Shown in pieces: positions 33,518 to 40,824 of a stretch of DNA of 64,000 nt. A program made the position numbers and the translations under genes. The stretch lies in NCBI GenBank assembly GCA_017542425.1, contig JAFXXH010000004.1:62001-126000 (forward strand). Reading direction: 5' to 3'. The notes under the pieces were generated by a model, which saw only the letters and a list, made by a program, of their open reading frames with translations, had not been told where the DNA came from and ran no database searches. The stretch is from Oscillospiraceae bacterium (GTDB lineage: Bacteria; Bacillota; Clostridia; Oscillospirales; Oscillospiraceae). Numbering within the stretch: position 1 is the stretch's first letter; every line of letters starts with the position of its first letter.

Positions 33518-34534
33518 TCAGGGGTCCTCCGTGTCGTCAGAGTGGGGGGTGAAGTGCGCCAGGGGATTGGCCCGGGCGGCCGTGCGCAGTTCCCCGGAGT
33601 CCACATGGGTGTAGATCTGCGTGGTGTTCAGGTGTTCGTGCCCCAGCAGCTCTTGCAGCGTCCGCACGTCCACCCCGTTCTGGAGCATCAGCGTGGCGGC
33701 GGTGTGGCGCAGCTTGTGGGCGGAGTAGTGTTCCGCGTCCAGCCCCGCCCGGAGCAGGGTCTTCTTCACCATGGCGTGGACCGCCGCCCGGGACACCCGG
33801 CTGCCGGAGGCGGTCAGGAACAATGCCCCCGGCTCCGTGGCCTTTAAGGTGCTGCGCAGGGCCAGATAGTCGTTGAGCGCGGCGGCCACAGCGTCGTTCA
33901 GATAGACCACCCGCTCCTTGCCGCCCTTGCCCGCCACCCGCAGGTGGTCGGCGCGCAGGTCGGAGAGGTTCAGGCCCACGATCTCGCTGATGCGCAGGCC
34001 GCAGTTTAAGAAGATACAGAGGATGCAGTAGTCCCGCGTCCGCTGCCGCCCCTCCACGGCGTTGAGCAGCCGTCGGCTTTCCTCCAGGGAGAGATAGCGG
34101 GGGAGGGTCCGGGGGAGCTTGGGCGCGTCCAGGTCCCGCACCGGGTTCTCCGCCAGCTGGTGGGTCTTGACGGTCAGGTATTTGTAGAGACTGCGGATGG
34201 AGGCGATCTTCCTGGCCCGGCTGGCGGCGGAGAGGCCGTAGCTGGGGCTGTGGGCCTGGGCGTTGCGCAGCTTGTCCCGGCTGAGGAAGCCCAGATAGGC
34301 GTAGATCTCCGAGAGCGTGACAGCGCCGACGAAGTCCAGATCCACGTCGGAGATGTCGATCCGCTCCGCCTCCGTGTCGGGGGGGACCAGGCCCCGGTGC
34401 AGCTTCAAAAAGCGGAAGAAGGTCCGCAGGTCCAGGAAGTATTCGTCCGCCGTTTTGGGGGAGTGGCCCCGGATGGTCTCGTGATAGGCGAGAAAATCCC
34501 GTAAAAGCGCCGGCGCGCCGTTTCTGTAATCCAT
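33518..34534 (-). CDS. Tyrosine recombinase of the XerC/XerD type
   Basis: This site-specific recombinase has an N-terminal SAM-like core-binding domain (LRDFLAYHETIRGHSPKTADEYF) and a catalytic domain with the full set of residues: Arg181 (NCGLRISEIVGL), the beta-hairpin Lys region GKGGKER, His273-x-x-Arg276 (HKLRHTAATLML), His299 (LLGHEHLNTTQIYTH) and Tyr308. With 338 residues it is slightly longer than typical XerC/D. It lies outside any visible mobile element, so a chromosomal dimer-resolution role is plausible. Start choice is uncertain: ATGs at 34546 and 34534 both have imperfect ribosome-binding spacing. Confidence 0.88.
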   Translation of the reverse strand: MDYRNGAPALLRDFLAYHETIRGHSPKTADEYFLDLRTFFRFLKLHRGLVPPDTEAERIDISDVDLDFVGAVTLSEIYAYLGFLSRDKLRNAQAHSPSYGLSAASRARKIASIRSLYKYLTVKTHQLAENPVRDLDAPKLPRTLPRYLSLEESRRLLNAVEGRQRTRDYCILCIFLNCGLRISEIVGLNLSDLRADHLRVAGKGGKERVVYLNDAVAAALNDYLALRSTLKATEPGALFLTASGSRVSRAAVHAMVKKTLLRAGLDAEHYSAHKLRHTAATLMLQNGVDVRTLQELLGHEHLNTTQIYTHVDSGELRTAARANPLAHFTPHSDDTEDP

Positions 34535-34569
34535 AAAGGAACGCATACCTCGAAAACAGTTTTTGTTCA

Positions 34570-34598
34570 ATATTAACGCTTTTTGTCCCATTCGTCAA
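34570..34598 (-). promoter_or_regulatory. Promoter of the recombinase-MBOAT-DHHW operon
   Basis: On the minus strand TTGACG (34593-34598) and TAATAT (34570-34575) are 17 bp apart, placing transcription about 20-30 bp before the recombinase start. On the plus strand a TATAAT at 34640-34645 probably serves the divergent aminotransferase. Confidence 0.65.
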
Positions 34599-34687
34599 CT
34601 GAGAGAAAGAAAATTCGTGCATTTTTCAGAGAGCTGTGCTATAATGCGAAAAAAATCACAGCAAAGGCGCCACAGGAGGGACCTGTT

Positions 34688-35920
34688 ATGACACCAATCA
34701 AATTAGCCGACCGCATGGAGTTCGTCAATTCCGACATTCGCGGCCCTTTGTTCATCGAGGCCAACCGCATGGAGGCCCGGGGCGAGAAGGTTCTGAAGCT
34801 GAACACCGGCAACCCCGGAAAGTTCGGCTTTCCGATGCCGGAGAGCGTCCGGGATTCGCTGCTGAGCCAGGTGGAGCGGGCCGTGCCCTATTGCGACGTG
34901 CAGGGAATGCCGGAGGCGCGGGAGGCCATTTGTGAATACCAGCAGGGCCGGGGCTTTCAGGGCATCACCCCGGCGGACGTCTGCATCGGCAACGGCGTCA
35001 GCGAGATCGCCAGCATGATCGGCAGCGCCCTGTTCAACCCCGGCGACGAGGTGCTGATCCCCACCCCCAGCTATTCCCTCTGGACCAACGTGGCCGTCAT
35101 CGCCGAAGCCACGCCCGTCCTCTACCGCTGCGACGAGGCCAACTCCTGGTATCCCGACGTGGAGGACATCCGCCGGAAGATCACGCCCAAAACCAAGGCC
35201 ATTCTGGTTATCAACCCCAACAACCCCACCGGTGCGGTCTATCCCACCGAGATCCTGCTGGACATCATCGCCCTTGCCTGGGAGCACGACCTGGTCATCA
35301 TCTCCGACGAGATCTACGACCGCCTGGTGATGGACGACCTGAGCGCCGTCAGTGTGGCGGCCCTGGCCCCGGATCTGCCCGTGGTGACCTGCAACGGCCT
35401 GAGCAAGAGCCACATCGTCTGCGGCTTCCGCTGCGGCTGGATGGTGGTCAGCGGCCCCGCCGCCTTCCGCACCAGCTTCATGGGAGCCATTCACAAGCTG
35501 GCCGCCATGCGCCTGTGCAGCAACGCCCTGACCCAGCTGGTCATCCCCGCCGCCCTGGCCGACCCGGGCAGCACCCGCTCCATGCTCCTGCCCGGCGGGC
35601 GCCTTTTTGAGCAGCGGGAGGCCACCTGTCGCGCCCTGGACCAGATCCCCGGCATTAGCTATGTGAAGAACCACGCGGCCTTCTACCTCTTCCCGAAGAT
35701 CGACACGGAGCGCTTCCACATCACCAGCGACCGCCAGTTCGCCCTGGACGTGCTCCACGGCACCCACGTCCTGTTCATCCCCGGCAGCGGCTTCGACTGG
35801 GCCGCCCCGGACCACTTCCGCCTGGTGATGCTCCCGGAGGCGGAAATCCTCTATGACGCCATGTGCCGGGTGGGCCGGTTTTTGGAGACATACCGTCAGA
35901 CGGATCATCCCGTGATCTGA
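34688..35920 (+). CDS. Aminotransferase class I/II, AlaA-like
   Basis: This PLP-dependent aminotransferase resembles E. coli AlaA, which makes alanine from pyruvate and glutamate. Motifs include KLNTGNPGKFGFPMPESV, VINPNNPTGAVYP, IISDEIYDRLVMDD and the Schiff-base Lys240 in NGLSKSHIVCGFRCGWM, with a conserved Arg for carboxylate binding near the C-terminus. It has 410 residues. The ATG at 34688 has AGGAGGG upstream; the longer frame to 34583 is not supported. The assignment to alanine is by resemblance to AlaA motifs. Confidence 0.88.
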   Translation: MTPIKLADRMEFVNSDIRGPLFIEANRMEARGEKVLKLNTGNPGKFGFPMPESVRDSLLSQVERAVPYCDVQGMPEAREAICEYQQGRGFQGITPADVCIGNGVSEIASMIGSALFNPGDEVLIPTPSYSLWTNVAVIAEATPVLYRCDEANSWYPDVEDIRRKITPKTKAILVINPNNPTGAVYPTEILLDIIALAWEHDLVIISDEIYDRLVMDDLSAVSVAALAPDLPVVTCNGLSKSHIVCGFRCGWMVVSGPAAFRTSFMGAIHKLAAMRLCSNALTQLVIPAALADPGSTRSMLLPGGRLFEQREATCRALDQIPGISYVKNHAAFYLFPKIDTERFHITSDRQFALDVLHGTHVLFIPGSGFDWAAPDHFRLVMLPEAEILYDAMCRVGRFLETYRQTDHPVI

Positions 35921-36160
35921 ACCCGCGCAGTCGCCGTGGGCCGTCCCATCAATGCAAGCCCTCGTTGCCTCGCAGAGTTTCGCGGTGGCTGGCGCGAAAT
36001 AGAGTTCAAATCATTTTTGCCGGAAACCGCGTTTTCGGCAAAAATACTTCTCGCGGAGCGAGTGTGCCCTCCCCCGCGCCACCGCGCTCGCGGAGCGCAG
36101 TCCTTTTCGTTTCATAAAACCGTCTCTGACGGTTTTATGAAACGAGGCAGCGCCTGATTC
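35921..36160. other. Gene-free region with nested palindromes
   Basis: No gene is seen. A 10-bp-arm hairpin (36013-36022 with 36036-36045; TTTTGCCG/CGGCAAAA) and a perfect 17-bp-arm hairpin with a three-base loop (36108-36124 with 36128-36144) flank two direct copies of CTCGCGGAGCG (36050-36060 and 36087-36097). Neither hairpin is followed by a T-run. This looks like a composite of small palindromic repeats just upstream of the scfA promoter. Confidence 0.65.
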
Positions 36161-36189
36161 TTGACTTGTCTGCGCCATTGTGGTAAAGT
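36161..36189 (+). promoter_or_regulatory. Promoter of scfA
   Basis: TTGACT (36161-36166) and TAAAGT (36184-36189) are spaced by 17 bp. The scfA start lies 47 bp downstream with GGAG as ribosome-binding site. Confidence 0.65.
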
Positions 36190-36235
36190 GAGAGACGCTG
36201 AAATCCCCATTATCATCAGAACGGAGAGCGAGAAC

Positions 36236-36382
36236 ATGAAACGTATCAAGACGCTGGAGACCCGGAACCTCTGCGAGAGCGCCAAGCACGGCGGCTGCGG
36301 CGAATGCCAGACCTCCTGCCAGTCCGCATGCAAGACGAGCTGCGGCGTGGCCAACCAGAAGTGCGAGCGCCCTGCGCGCTGA
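36236..36382 (+). CDS. scfA: SCIFF ranthipeptide precursor (six Cys in forty-five)
   Basis: This 48-residue peptide is the ribosomally made precursor modified by the radical-SAM protein encoded next. The core HGGCGECQTSCQSACKTSC is the near-invariant SCIFF motif. Cys residues are at positions 13, 21, 24, 28, 32, 36 and 43, so there is one more (Cys13) than the standard six. In studied SCIFF peptides a thioether joins Cys32 to Thr37; here residue 37 is Gly (SCGVANQKC). SCIFF genes are almost universal in Clostridia and are thought to have a housekeeping or signalling role that is not settled. Confidence 0.96.
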   Translation: MKRIKTLETRNLCESAKHGGCGECQTSCQSACKTSCGVANQKCERPAR

Positions 36383-36394
36383 ACCCCCGGAAAC

Positions 36395-36431
36395 AAAAGA
36401 CGCCGTCCGTCACGCGGGCGGCATCTTTTTT
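36395..36431 (+). terminator. Attenuating terminator between scfA and scfB
   Basis: An imperfect stem (AAAAGACGCCGTCCG at 36395 with CGGGCGGCATCTTTT at about 36414) ends in a six-T run. Its position suggests partial termination, giving more precursor than maturase mRNA. The maturase gene has its own AGGAG ribosome-binding site after it. Confidence 0.75.
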
Positions 36432-36451
36432 GGTGAGTTTAGGAGAACAAC

Positions 36452-37831
36452 ATGGTACATCAATACAAGCTCAACGGCTACAACATCGTACTGGACACCA
36501 ACTCCGGCAGCGTGCATGTGGTGGACGAGGTGGCCTACGACCTGATCGCGGCCTACCCCGACCACAGCCGGGAGGATCTGATTGCAGCGCTGCTGGCAAA
36601 ATACGCCGACCGCCCGGACGTGACGGCGGCGGAGCTGGAACAGTGCGTCGCCGACGTGGAGGCCCTGCGGGACGCGGGCAAGCTCTGGAGTCCCGACCCC
36701 TACGCCGGGATCGCCGGGGTGTTCAAGGAGCGCAGCGGCGACGTGGTGAAGGCCCTCTGCCTCCATGTGGCCCACAGCTGCAACTTAAACTGCGCCTACT
36801 GTTTCGCCAGCCAGGGGCGCTTCCAGGGGGAGCGGGCGCTGATGCCCTTTGAGGTGGGCCGTCAGGCCCTGGACTTTCTGATCGCCCACTCCGGCAGCCG
36901 CCGGAACCTGGAGGTGGACTTCTTCGGCGGGGAGCCGCTGATGAACTGGCAGGTGGTGAAGGACTTGGTGGCCTACGCCCGCAGTGTGGAGGGGAAGCAC
37001 GGAAAAAACTTCCGCTTCACCCTGACCACCAACGGGCTGCTGATCGACGACGAGGTGATCGACTTCTGCAACCGGGAGATGAGCAACGTGGTCCTCTCCC
37101 TGGACGGGCGGCGGGAGACCCACGACCGCCTGCGGGTGGACTACGCCGGGAACGGCAGCTATGACCGCATCGTGCCGAAATTCCAGAAGCTGGTGGCCGC
37201 CCGGGGCGGGAAAAACTATTACATCCGGGGCACCTTCACCCATGCCAACCCGGACTTTACCAAGGACCTGCTGCACATGGCGGATCTGGGCTTCACGGAA
37301 CTGAGCATGGAGCCGGTGGTCTGCGCTCCGGACGACCCGGCGGCCCTGACGCCGGAGGACATCGAGATTGTAAAGGGAGAATATGAACTGCTGGCCCGGG
37401 AGATGCTGCGCCGGGAGCGGGAAGGGCGGCCCATCACCTTCTATCACTATATGTTGGACCTGACCGAAGGCCCCTGCATCTACAAGCGCGTCTCCGGCTG
37501 CGGCAGCGGCACGGAGTACATGGCCGTCACCCCCTGGGGCGAGCTCTACCCCTGCCACCAGTTCGTGGGGGACGCGCAGTACCGGCTGGGGGATGTGTGG
37601 AAGGGCGTGGAGAACACCGCGCTGCGGGAGGACTTTCGCGCCTGCAACGCCTACGCCCGCCCGGAGTGTGCCGACTGCTGGGCGCGGCTGTGGTGTTCCG
37701 GCGGCTGCGCGGCCAACGCCTACCACGCCACGGGCAGCATCCGGGGCGTCTACGCGCCGGGCTGCGAGCTGTTCCGCAAGCGCATCGAGTGCGCCATCAT
37801 GCTGAAAGCCGCCGAAGCGGAGGAGGCATGA
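36452..37831 (+). CDS. scfB: SCIFF maturase, radical SAM/SPASM protein
   Basis: This enzyme forms thioether bonds in the SCIFF peptide. An N-terminal peptide-recognition region (residues 1-95) precedes the radical-SAM cluster motif CNLNCAYC (Cys110, Cys114, Cys117). FFGGEPLMNW follows, and the C-terminal SPASM domain with several Cys residues is seen in GPCIYKRVSGCGSG, ELYPCHQF and ECADCWARLWCSGGCAANAYH, binding two auxiliary 4Fe-4S clusters. The length of 459 residues fits the family. It follows scfA across a terminator and overlaps the decarboxylase gene start by four bases. Confidence 0.97.
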   Translation: MVHQYKLNGYNIVLDTNSGSVHVVDEVAYDLIAAYPDHSREDLIAALLAKYADRPDVTAAELEQCVADVEALRDAGKLWSPDPYAGIAGVFKERSGDVVKALCLHVAHSCNLNCAYCFASQGRFQGERALMPFEVGRQALDFLIAHSGSRRNLEVDFFGGEPLMNWQVVKDLVAYARSVEGKHGKNFRFTLTTNGLLIDDEVIDFCNREMSNVVLSLDGRRETHDRLRVDYAGNGSYDRIVPKFQKLVAARGGKNYYIRGTFTHANPDFTKDLLHMADLGFTELSMEPVVCAPDDPAALTPEDIEIVKGEYELLAREMLRREREGRPITFYHYMLDLTEGPCIYKRVSGCGSGTEYMAVTPWGELYPCHQFVGDAQYRLGDVWKGVENTALREDFRACNAYARPECADCWARLWCSGGCAANAYHATGSIRGVYAPGCELFRKRIECAIMLKAAEAEEA

Positions 37832-39126
37832 CCACCCCGATCCTGGACTTCGTCCGCCGTTATGCCGATTCCGGCACGCTGCGTCTGCACATGCCGGGGC
37901 ACAAGGGCGTCCCGACTCTGGGCTGCGAGGGCCTGGACATCACGGAGGTCGCCGGGGCGGACAGCCTCTACGCGCCCACGGGCGTCATCCGGGAAAGCGA
38001 GGCCAACGCCACGGCAGTCTTTGCCAGCCGCGCCACCCTCTACTCCACCGAGGGCAGCAGCCAGTGCATCCGGGCCATGCTGGCCCTGGCCCTGCGCGAG
38101 AGGAAGCCGAAACGCATCCTGGCCGGGCGCAACGCCCACCGGAGCTTCCTCTCCGCCTGCGCCCTCTGCGGAGCCGAGCCGGACTGGCTCTGGCCGGAAG
38201 CGGGGGAGGGGCTGCTCAGCTGCACTGTCCGCCCGGAGACCCTGGTCAGGGCGCTGGACGAGGCCGCGACAGGCTACGCCGCCGTCTATGTCACCAGCCC
38301 GGACTACCTGGGCCGCCTGGCGGACGTGTCCGCGCTGGCGGCGGTCTGTCATGAAAGGGGCCTGCCTCTGCTGGTGGACAACGCCCACGGGGCCTGTTTG
38401 CGCTTCCTGCCCGGGGCGCGGCACCCGCTGGAGCAGGGGGCGGACCTGGTCTGCGACAGCGCCCACAAGACCCTCCCGGTGCTCACCGGCGGGGCCTACC
38501 TCCACATCGCTGACCCGTGTTTCGTGCCGGGGGCCAAACAGATGCTTGCCCTGTTCGGCTCCACCAGCCCCAGCTATCTGATCCTGGCCTCCCTGGACGC
38601 CTGCAACGCCCGGCTGGCAGGGGACTATCCCATGCTGCTGGCAGATGCGGTGCGGGACACGGCGGACCTGCGCCGGACGCTGCAAGCCCTGGGCTGGGAG
38701 ACGGTGGACGCCGACCCGCTGCGCATCACCTTACGATGTGACGGAACAAAAGCGGCGGCCCGCCTCCGCACGCAGGGGATGGAGCCGGAGTACGCCGGGC
38801 CGGACGCCCTGGTGCTGATGTTGACGCCGGAGAACGCCGCCGCCGCCCGCGCAAGGGTCCCGGAGGCCCTGGGGCCGTGCCGGGAAGCGCCGCCCGCCCC
38901 GCCGCCGCCCCTGCCGCGCCCGGAGCGGGTCTGCACCGTGCGGGAGGCCCTCTTTGCCCCCCAAACGTCCTGCCCCGCCCAGGCCGCGATTGGCCGCATC
39001 TGCGGCGCGCCCACCGTGGCCTGTCCCCCCGCCGTCCCCATCGTCACGGCAGGCGAGCGCATCCCGGAGCAAGCGCTGCCCCTGTTTCAGTATTACGGCG
39101 TGGAGACGGTGGACGTGCTGCTTTGA
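37828..39126 (+). CDS. Orn/Lys/Arg decarboxylase-family PLP protein
   Basis: This short-form member of the ornithine/lysine/arginine decarboxylase family (YaaO-like) has 432 residues. Early motifs LRLHMPGHKG and DITEVAGADSLYAPTGVI are characteristic, the PLP aspartate is in LLVDNAHGACL, and the Schiff-base Lys214 is in CDSAHKTLPVLTGGAYLH. A C-terminal small domain is present. It likely yields a polyamine precursor such as cadaverine or agmatine, but the substrate is not readable from sequence. The start ATGA overlaps the scfB stop, with AGGAGG inside scfB, so the two are translationally coupled. Confidence 0.9.
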   Translation: MTTPILDFVRRYADSGTLRLHMPGHKGVPTLGCEGLDITEVAGADSLYAPTGVIRESEANATAVFASRATLYSTEGSSQCIRAMLALALRERKPKRILAGRNAHRSFLSACALCGAEPDWLWPEAGEGLLSCTVRPETLVRALDEAATGYAAVYVTSPDYLGRLADVSALAAVCHERGLPLLVDNAHGACLRFLPGARHPLEQGADLVCDSAHKTLPVLTGGAYLHIADPCFVPGAKQMLALFGSTSPSYLILASLDACNARLAGDYPMLLADAVRDTADLRRTLQALGWETVDADPLRITLRCDGTKAAARLRTQGMEPEYAGPDALVLMLTPENAAAARARVPEALGPCREAPPAPPPPLPRPERVCTVREALFAPQTSCPAQAAIGRICGAPTVACPPAVPIVTAGERIPEQALPLFQYYGVETVDVLL

Positions 39127-39136
39127 AAAAGAGACA

Positions 39137-39222
39137 GCGGAAAGGGCAGCCTTCTCCCTGCAAAATGTGGTAATTTGAAACGATGCAACCACACCATGCA
39201 GGGAAGGGGCTTGCCCCTTCCG
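39137..39222. repeat. Dispersed hairpin element, copy B (with T-run)
   Basis: This 86-bp element pairs GCGGAAAGGGCAGCCTTC at its left end with its near-complement GGGCTTGCCCCTTCCGC at its right end, leaving an AT-richer apical loop, and is followed by TTTTTT. It shares its right half with the element at 13.3 kb. It lies between the decarboxylase and the convergent tspO gene and should terminate both. Confidence 0.78.
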
Positions 39223-39250
39223 CTTTTTTCGCATCCGCTCCGATTCTGCG

Positions 39251-39724
39251 TCACCGGTTCAGCAGCCAGGTGGCGAAGTTCAGATACCCCGCAAATCCCA
39301 GCCAGATCAGATATGGAATCTGCAAATTGCCCGCCCGCCTGTCGATCCGCCGAAACCGCACCACCATCAGCCACACCAGCGCCAGCAGGAACAGCAGCCA
39401 GAAGAAGCTCAGCAGCAGGGCCCGGAAGCGGAAGTAGAAGATGGTCCAGAGAAAGTTCACCACCAGCTGCGTGGCCCAGACGAAGAGCGCGTCGGAGACC
39501 GCCGGGGAGCCGGTCAGCCAGACCCGCGCCGCCGAGACGCCCATCAGCGTGTAGAGCACGGTCCAGACCACGAAAAACAGCCAGCCCGGCGGCGAGAGGG
39601 GCGGGCGGGTCAGCTCCGGCATTTGAAACTGTCCCGCGTTCAGCGCGGCGGCCAGACCGCCCACCCCCAGCGCGATGCCGATGAAGATCACATAGGCCCA
39701 GATCGGATTTGTTTGCTTGTTCAA
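39251..39724 (-). CDS. TspO/MBR-family membrane protein
   Basis: This 157-residue protein has five predicted helices and the tryptophan-rich TspO pattern: LTRPPLSPPGWLFFVVWTVLYTLMGVSAARVW, NFLWTIFYF and a C-terminal YLNFATWLLNR. Bacterial TspO binds porphyrins and has been linked to tetrapyrrole control and stress. Translation starts at a TTG, since an in-frame stop lies 6 bases upstream; the ribosome-binding site is weak. It follows dapA by 40 bases on the same strand and may be translated at low level from that transcript. Confidence 0.9.
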   Translation of the reverse strand: MNKQTNPIWAYVIFIGIALGVGGLAAALNAGQFQMPELTRPPLSPPGWLFFVVWTVLYTLMGVSAARVWLTGSPAVSDALFVWATQLVVNFLWTIFYFRFRALLLSFFWLLFLLALVWLMVVRFRRIDRRAGNLQIPYLIWLGFAGYLNFATWLLNR

Positions 39725-39764
39725 GATGCATCACCCGGTCCAGTATATGGAAGGGGGACAGGGC

Positions 39765-40655
39765 TTATGCTTCCGGCAATCCCAGGTCTTGCAGCGCCTC
39801 CCGCAGCGCCTCCCGCTTTGTCGGGTCCATCTCCCGCAGCGGCAGCCGCAGCAGGCCGCTGTCCAGCCCCAGCATGGCCATGGCCGCCTTGACCGGGATG
39901 GGGTTGGTCTCCGCGAAGAGCAGCCGGAAGAGCGGGCTGAGCCGCCGGTGCCGCTCCCGGGCGGCGGCGTAGTTCCCCGCCAGGCAGTCCGCCGTCAGCC
40001 GCGTCAGCTCCGCCGGAGCCACGTTGGAGGCCACGCTGACCACCCCGTCCGCCCCCAGGGCCATCATGGGCAGGGTCTGGTCGTCGTTGCCGCAGTAAAG
40101 CCGCAGCGCGTCCCCGCACTCCGAGATGATGCGGGAGGCCAGGCTGAAATCCCCGCTGGCCTCCTTGACGCCGTTGACATTGGGGTGGCGGCTCAGCTCC
40201 AGATAGGCCTCCGCCGGGATTCCAATGGCCGTGCGGGAGGGCACGTTGTACAGCACCAGCGGCGCCGGGGAGCGGTCCGCCACATAGCGAAAATGCTCCA
40301 GCAGCCCGGCGGGGCTGGTCTTGTTGTAATAGGGCGGCGTCATCAGCACTGCGTCCGCCCCCACCGAGGCGGCATAGCGCGCTTTTTCCAGACAGGCCGC
40401 CGTGTTGTTGCCGCCCACGCCCACGATCACCGTCATGTCCCCGCCGATGTGGGCGGTACAGCCCGCCACCATGTTGGCGTACTCCTGGGCCGTCAGCGTG
40501 GCGTTCTCCCCGGTGGTGCCCGCCAGCACCACGGCGGTCACGCCGTTTTCCCGCTGGCGGTCCAACTGGCGCTTCATGCGCTCCATGTCTACCCCATCGG
40601 CCGAAAAGGGCGTGATGACGGCGGTACAGGCTCCCCGAAACAAAGCTTCCTTCAA
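39765..40655 (-). CDS. dapA: 4-hydroxy-tetrahydrodipicolinate synthase
   Basis: This enzyme condenses pyruvate with aspartate semialdehyde in lysine and diaminopimelate synthesis. The TIM-barrel sequence begins GACTAVITPFSADG; the Schiff-base Lys164 is in NGVKEASGD; catalytic Tyr136 lies in VLYNVPSRT together with Arg141; GTTGEN (residues 46-51) is the pyruvate-binding loop. It has 296 residues. The start is a TTG with GGGGAGGG upstream. A long hairpin precedes the gene. Standalone position away from other lysine genes leaves open a related aldolase activity, but the active site is fully consistent with DapA. Confidence 0.93.
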   Translation of the reverse strand: MKEALFRGACTAVITPFSADGVDMERMKRQLDRQRENGVTAVVLAGTTGENATLTAQEYANMVAGCTAHIGGDMTVIVGVGGNNTAACLEKARYAASVGADAVLMTPPYYNKTSPAGLLEHFRYVADRSPAPLVLYNVPSRTAIGIPAEAYLELSRHPNVNGVKEASGDFSLASRIISECGDALRLYCGNDDQTLPMMALGADGVVSVASNVAPAELTRLTADCLAGNYAAARERHRRLSPLFRLLFAETNPIPVKAAMAMLGLDSGLLRLPLREMDPTKREALREALQDLGLPEA

Positions 40656-40671
40656 ACCGGACCCTCCCCAA

Positions 40672-40729
40672 GCATAGAATCAGGCAGCACCGCGCCGTCC
40701 CCGGCAGGGTGCTGCCTGATATCCTATGC
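40672..40729 (-). promoter_or_regulatory. Long hairpin in the dapA leader
   Basis: Arms 40672-40691 and 40708-40729 form a stem of about 20 bp with one small bulge, containing ATCAGGCAGCACC and its exact complement, and the loop can pair further through GCCG/CGGC. It ends 17 bp before the dapA start and overlaps the region of its ribosome-binding site. It could terminate transcription entering from upstream or control dapA translation. No known lysine-riboswitch motif was recognised. Confidence 0.6.
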
Positions 40730-40764
40730 CGCAAGGTCCATTGCGGTGATAAGCCCGTGATTTT

Positions 40765-40791
40765 GTAGGGCGCGCCGACCCCGGCGCGCCG
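40765..40791. repeat. 27-bp GC-rich palindromic repeat, copy 2
   Basis: Identical to the copy at 17338-17364. It lies between the nucleotidyltransferase and dapA genes, both on the minus strand, just beside the dapA-leader hairpin. Confidence 0.85.
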
Positions 40792-40824
40792 AGACACGCA
40801 CACGGGCAAAGTCATGCGCCCGCC

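Noticed and set aside
33518..34534. Tyrosine recombinase as the mark of an integrative element
   Set aside because: No attachment-site repeats, relaxase, phage or transfer genes flank it; neighbours are housekeeping genes.
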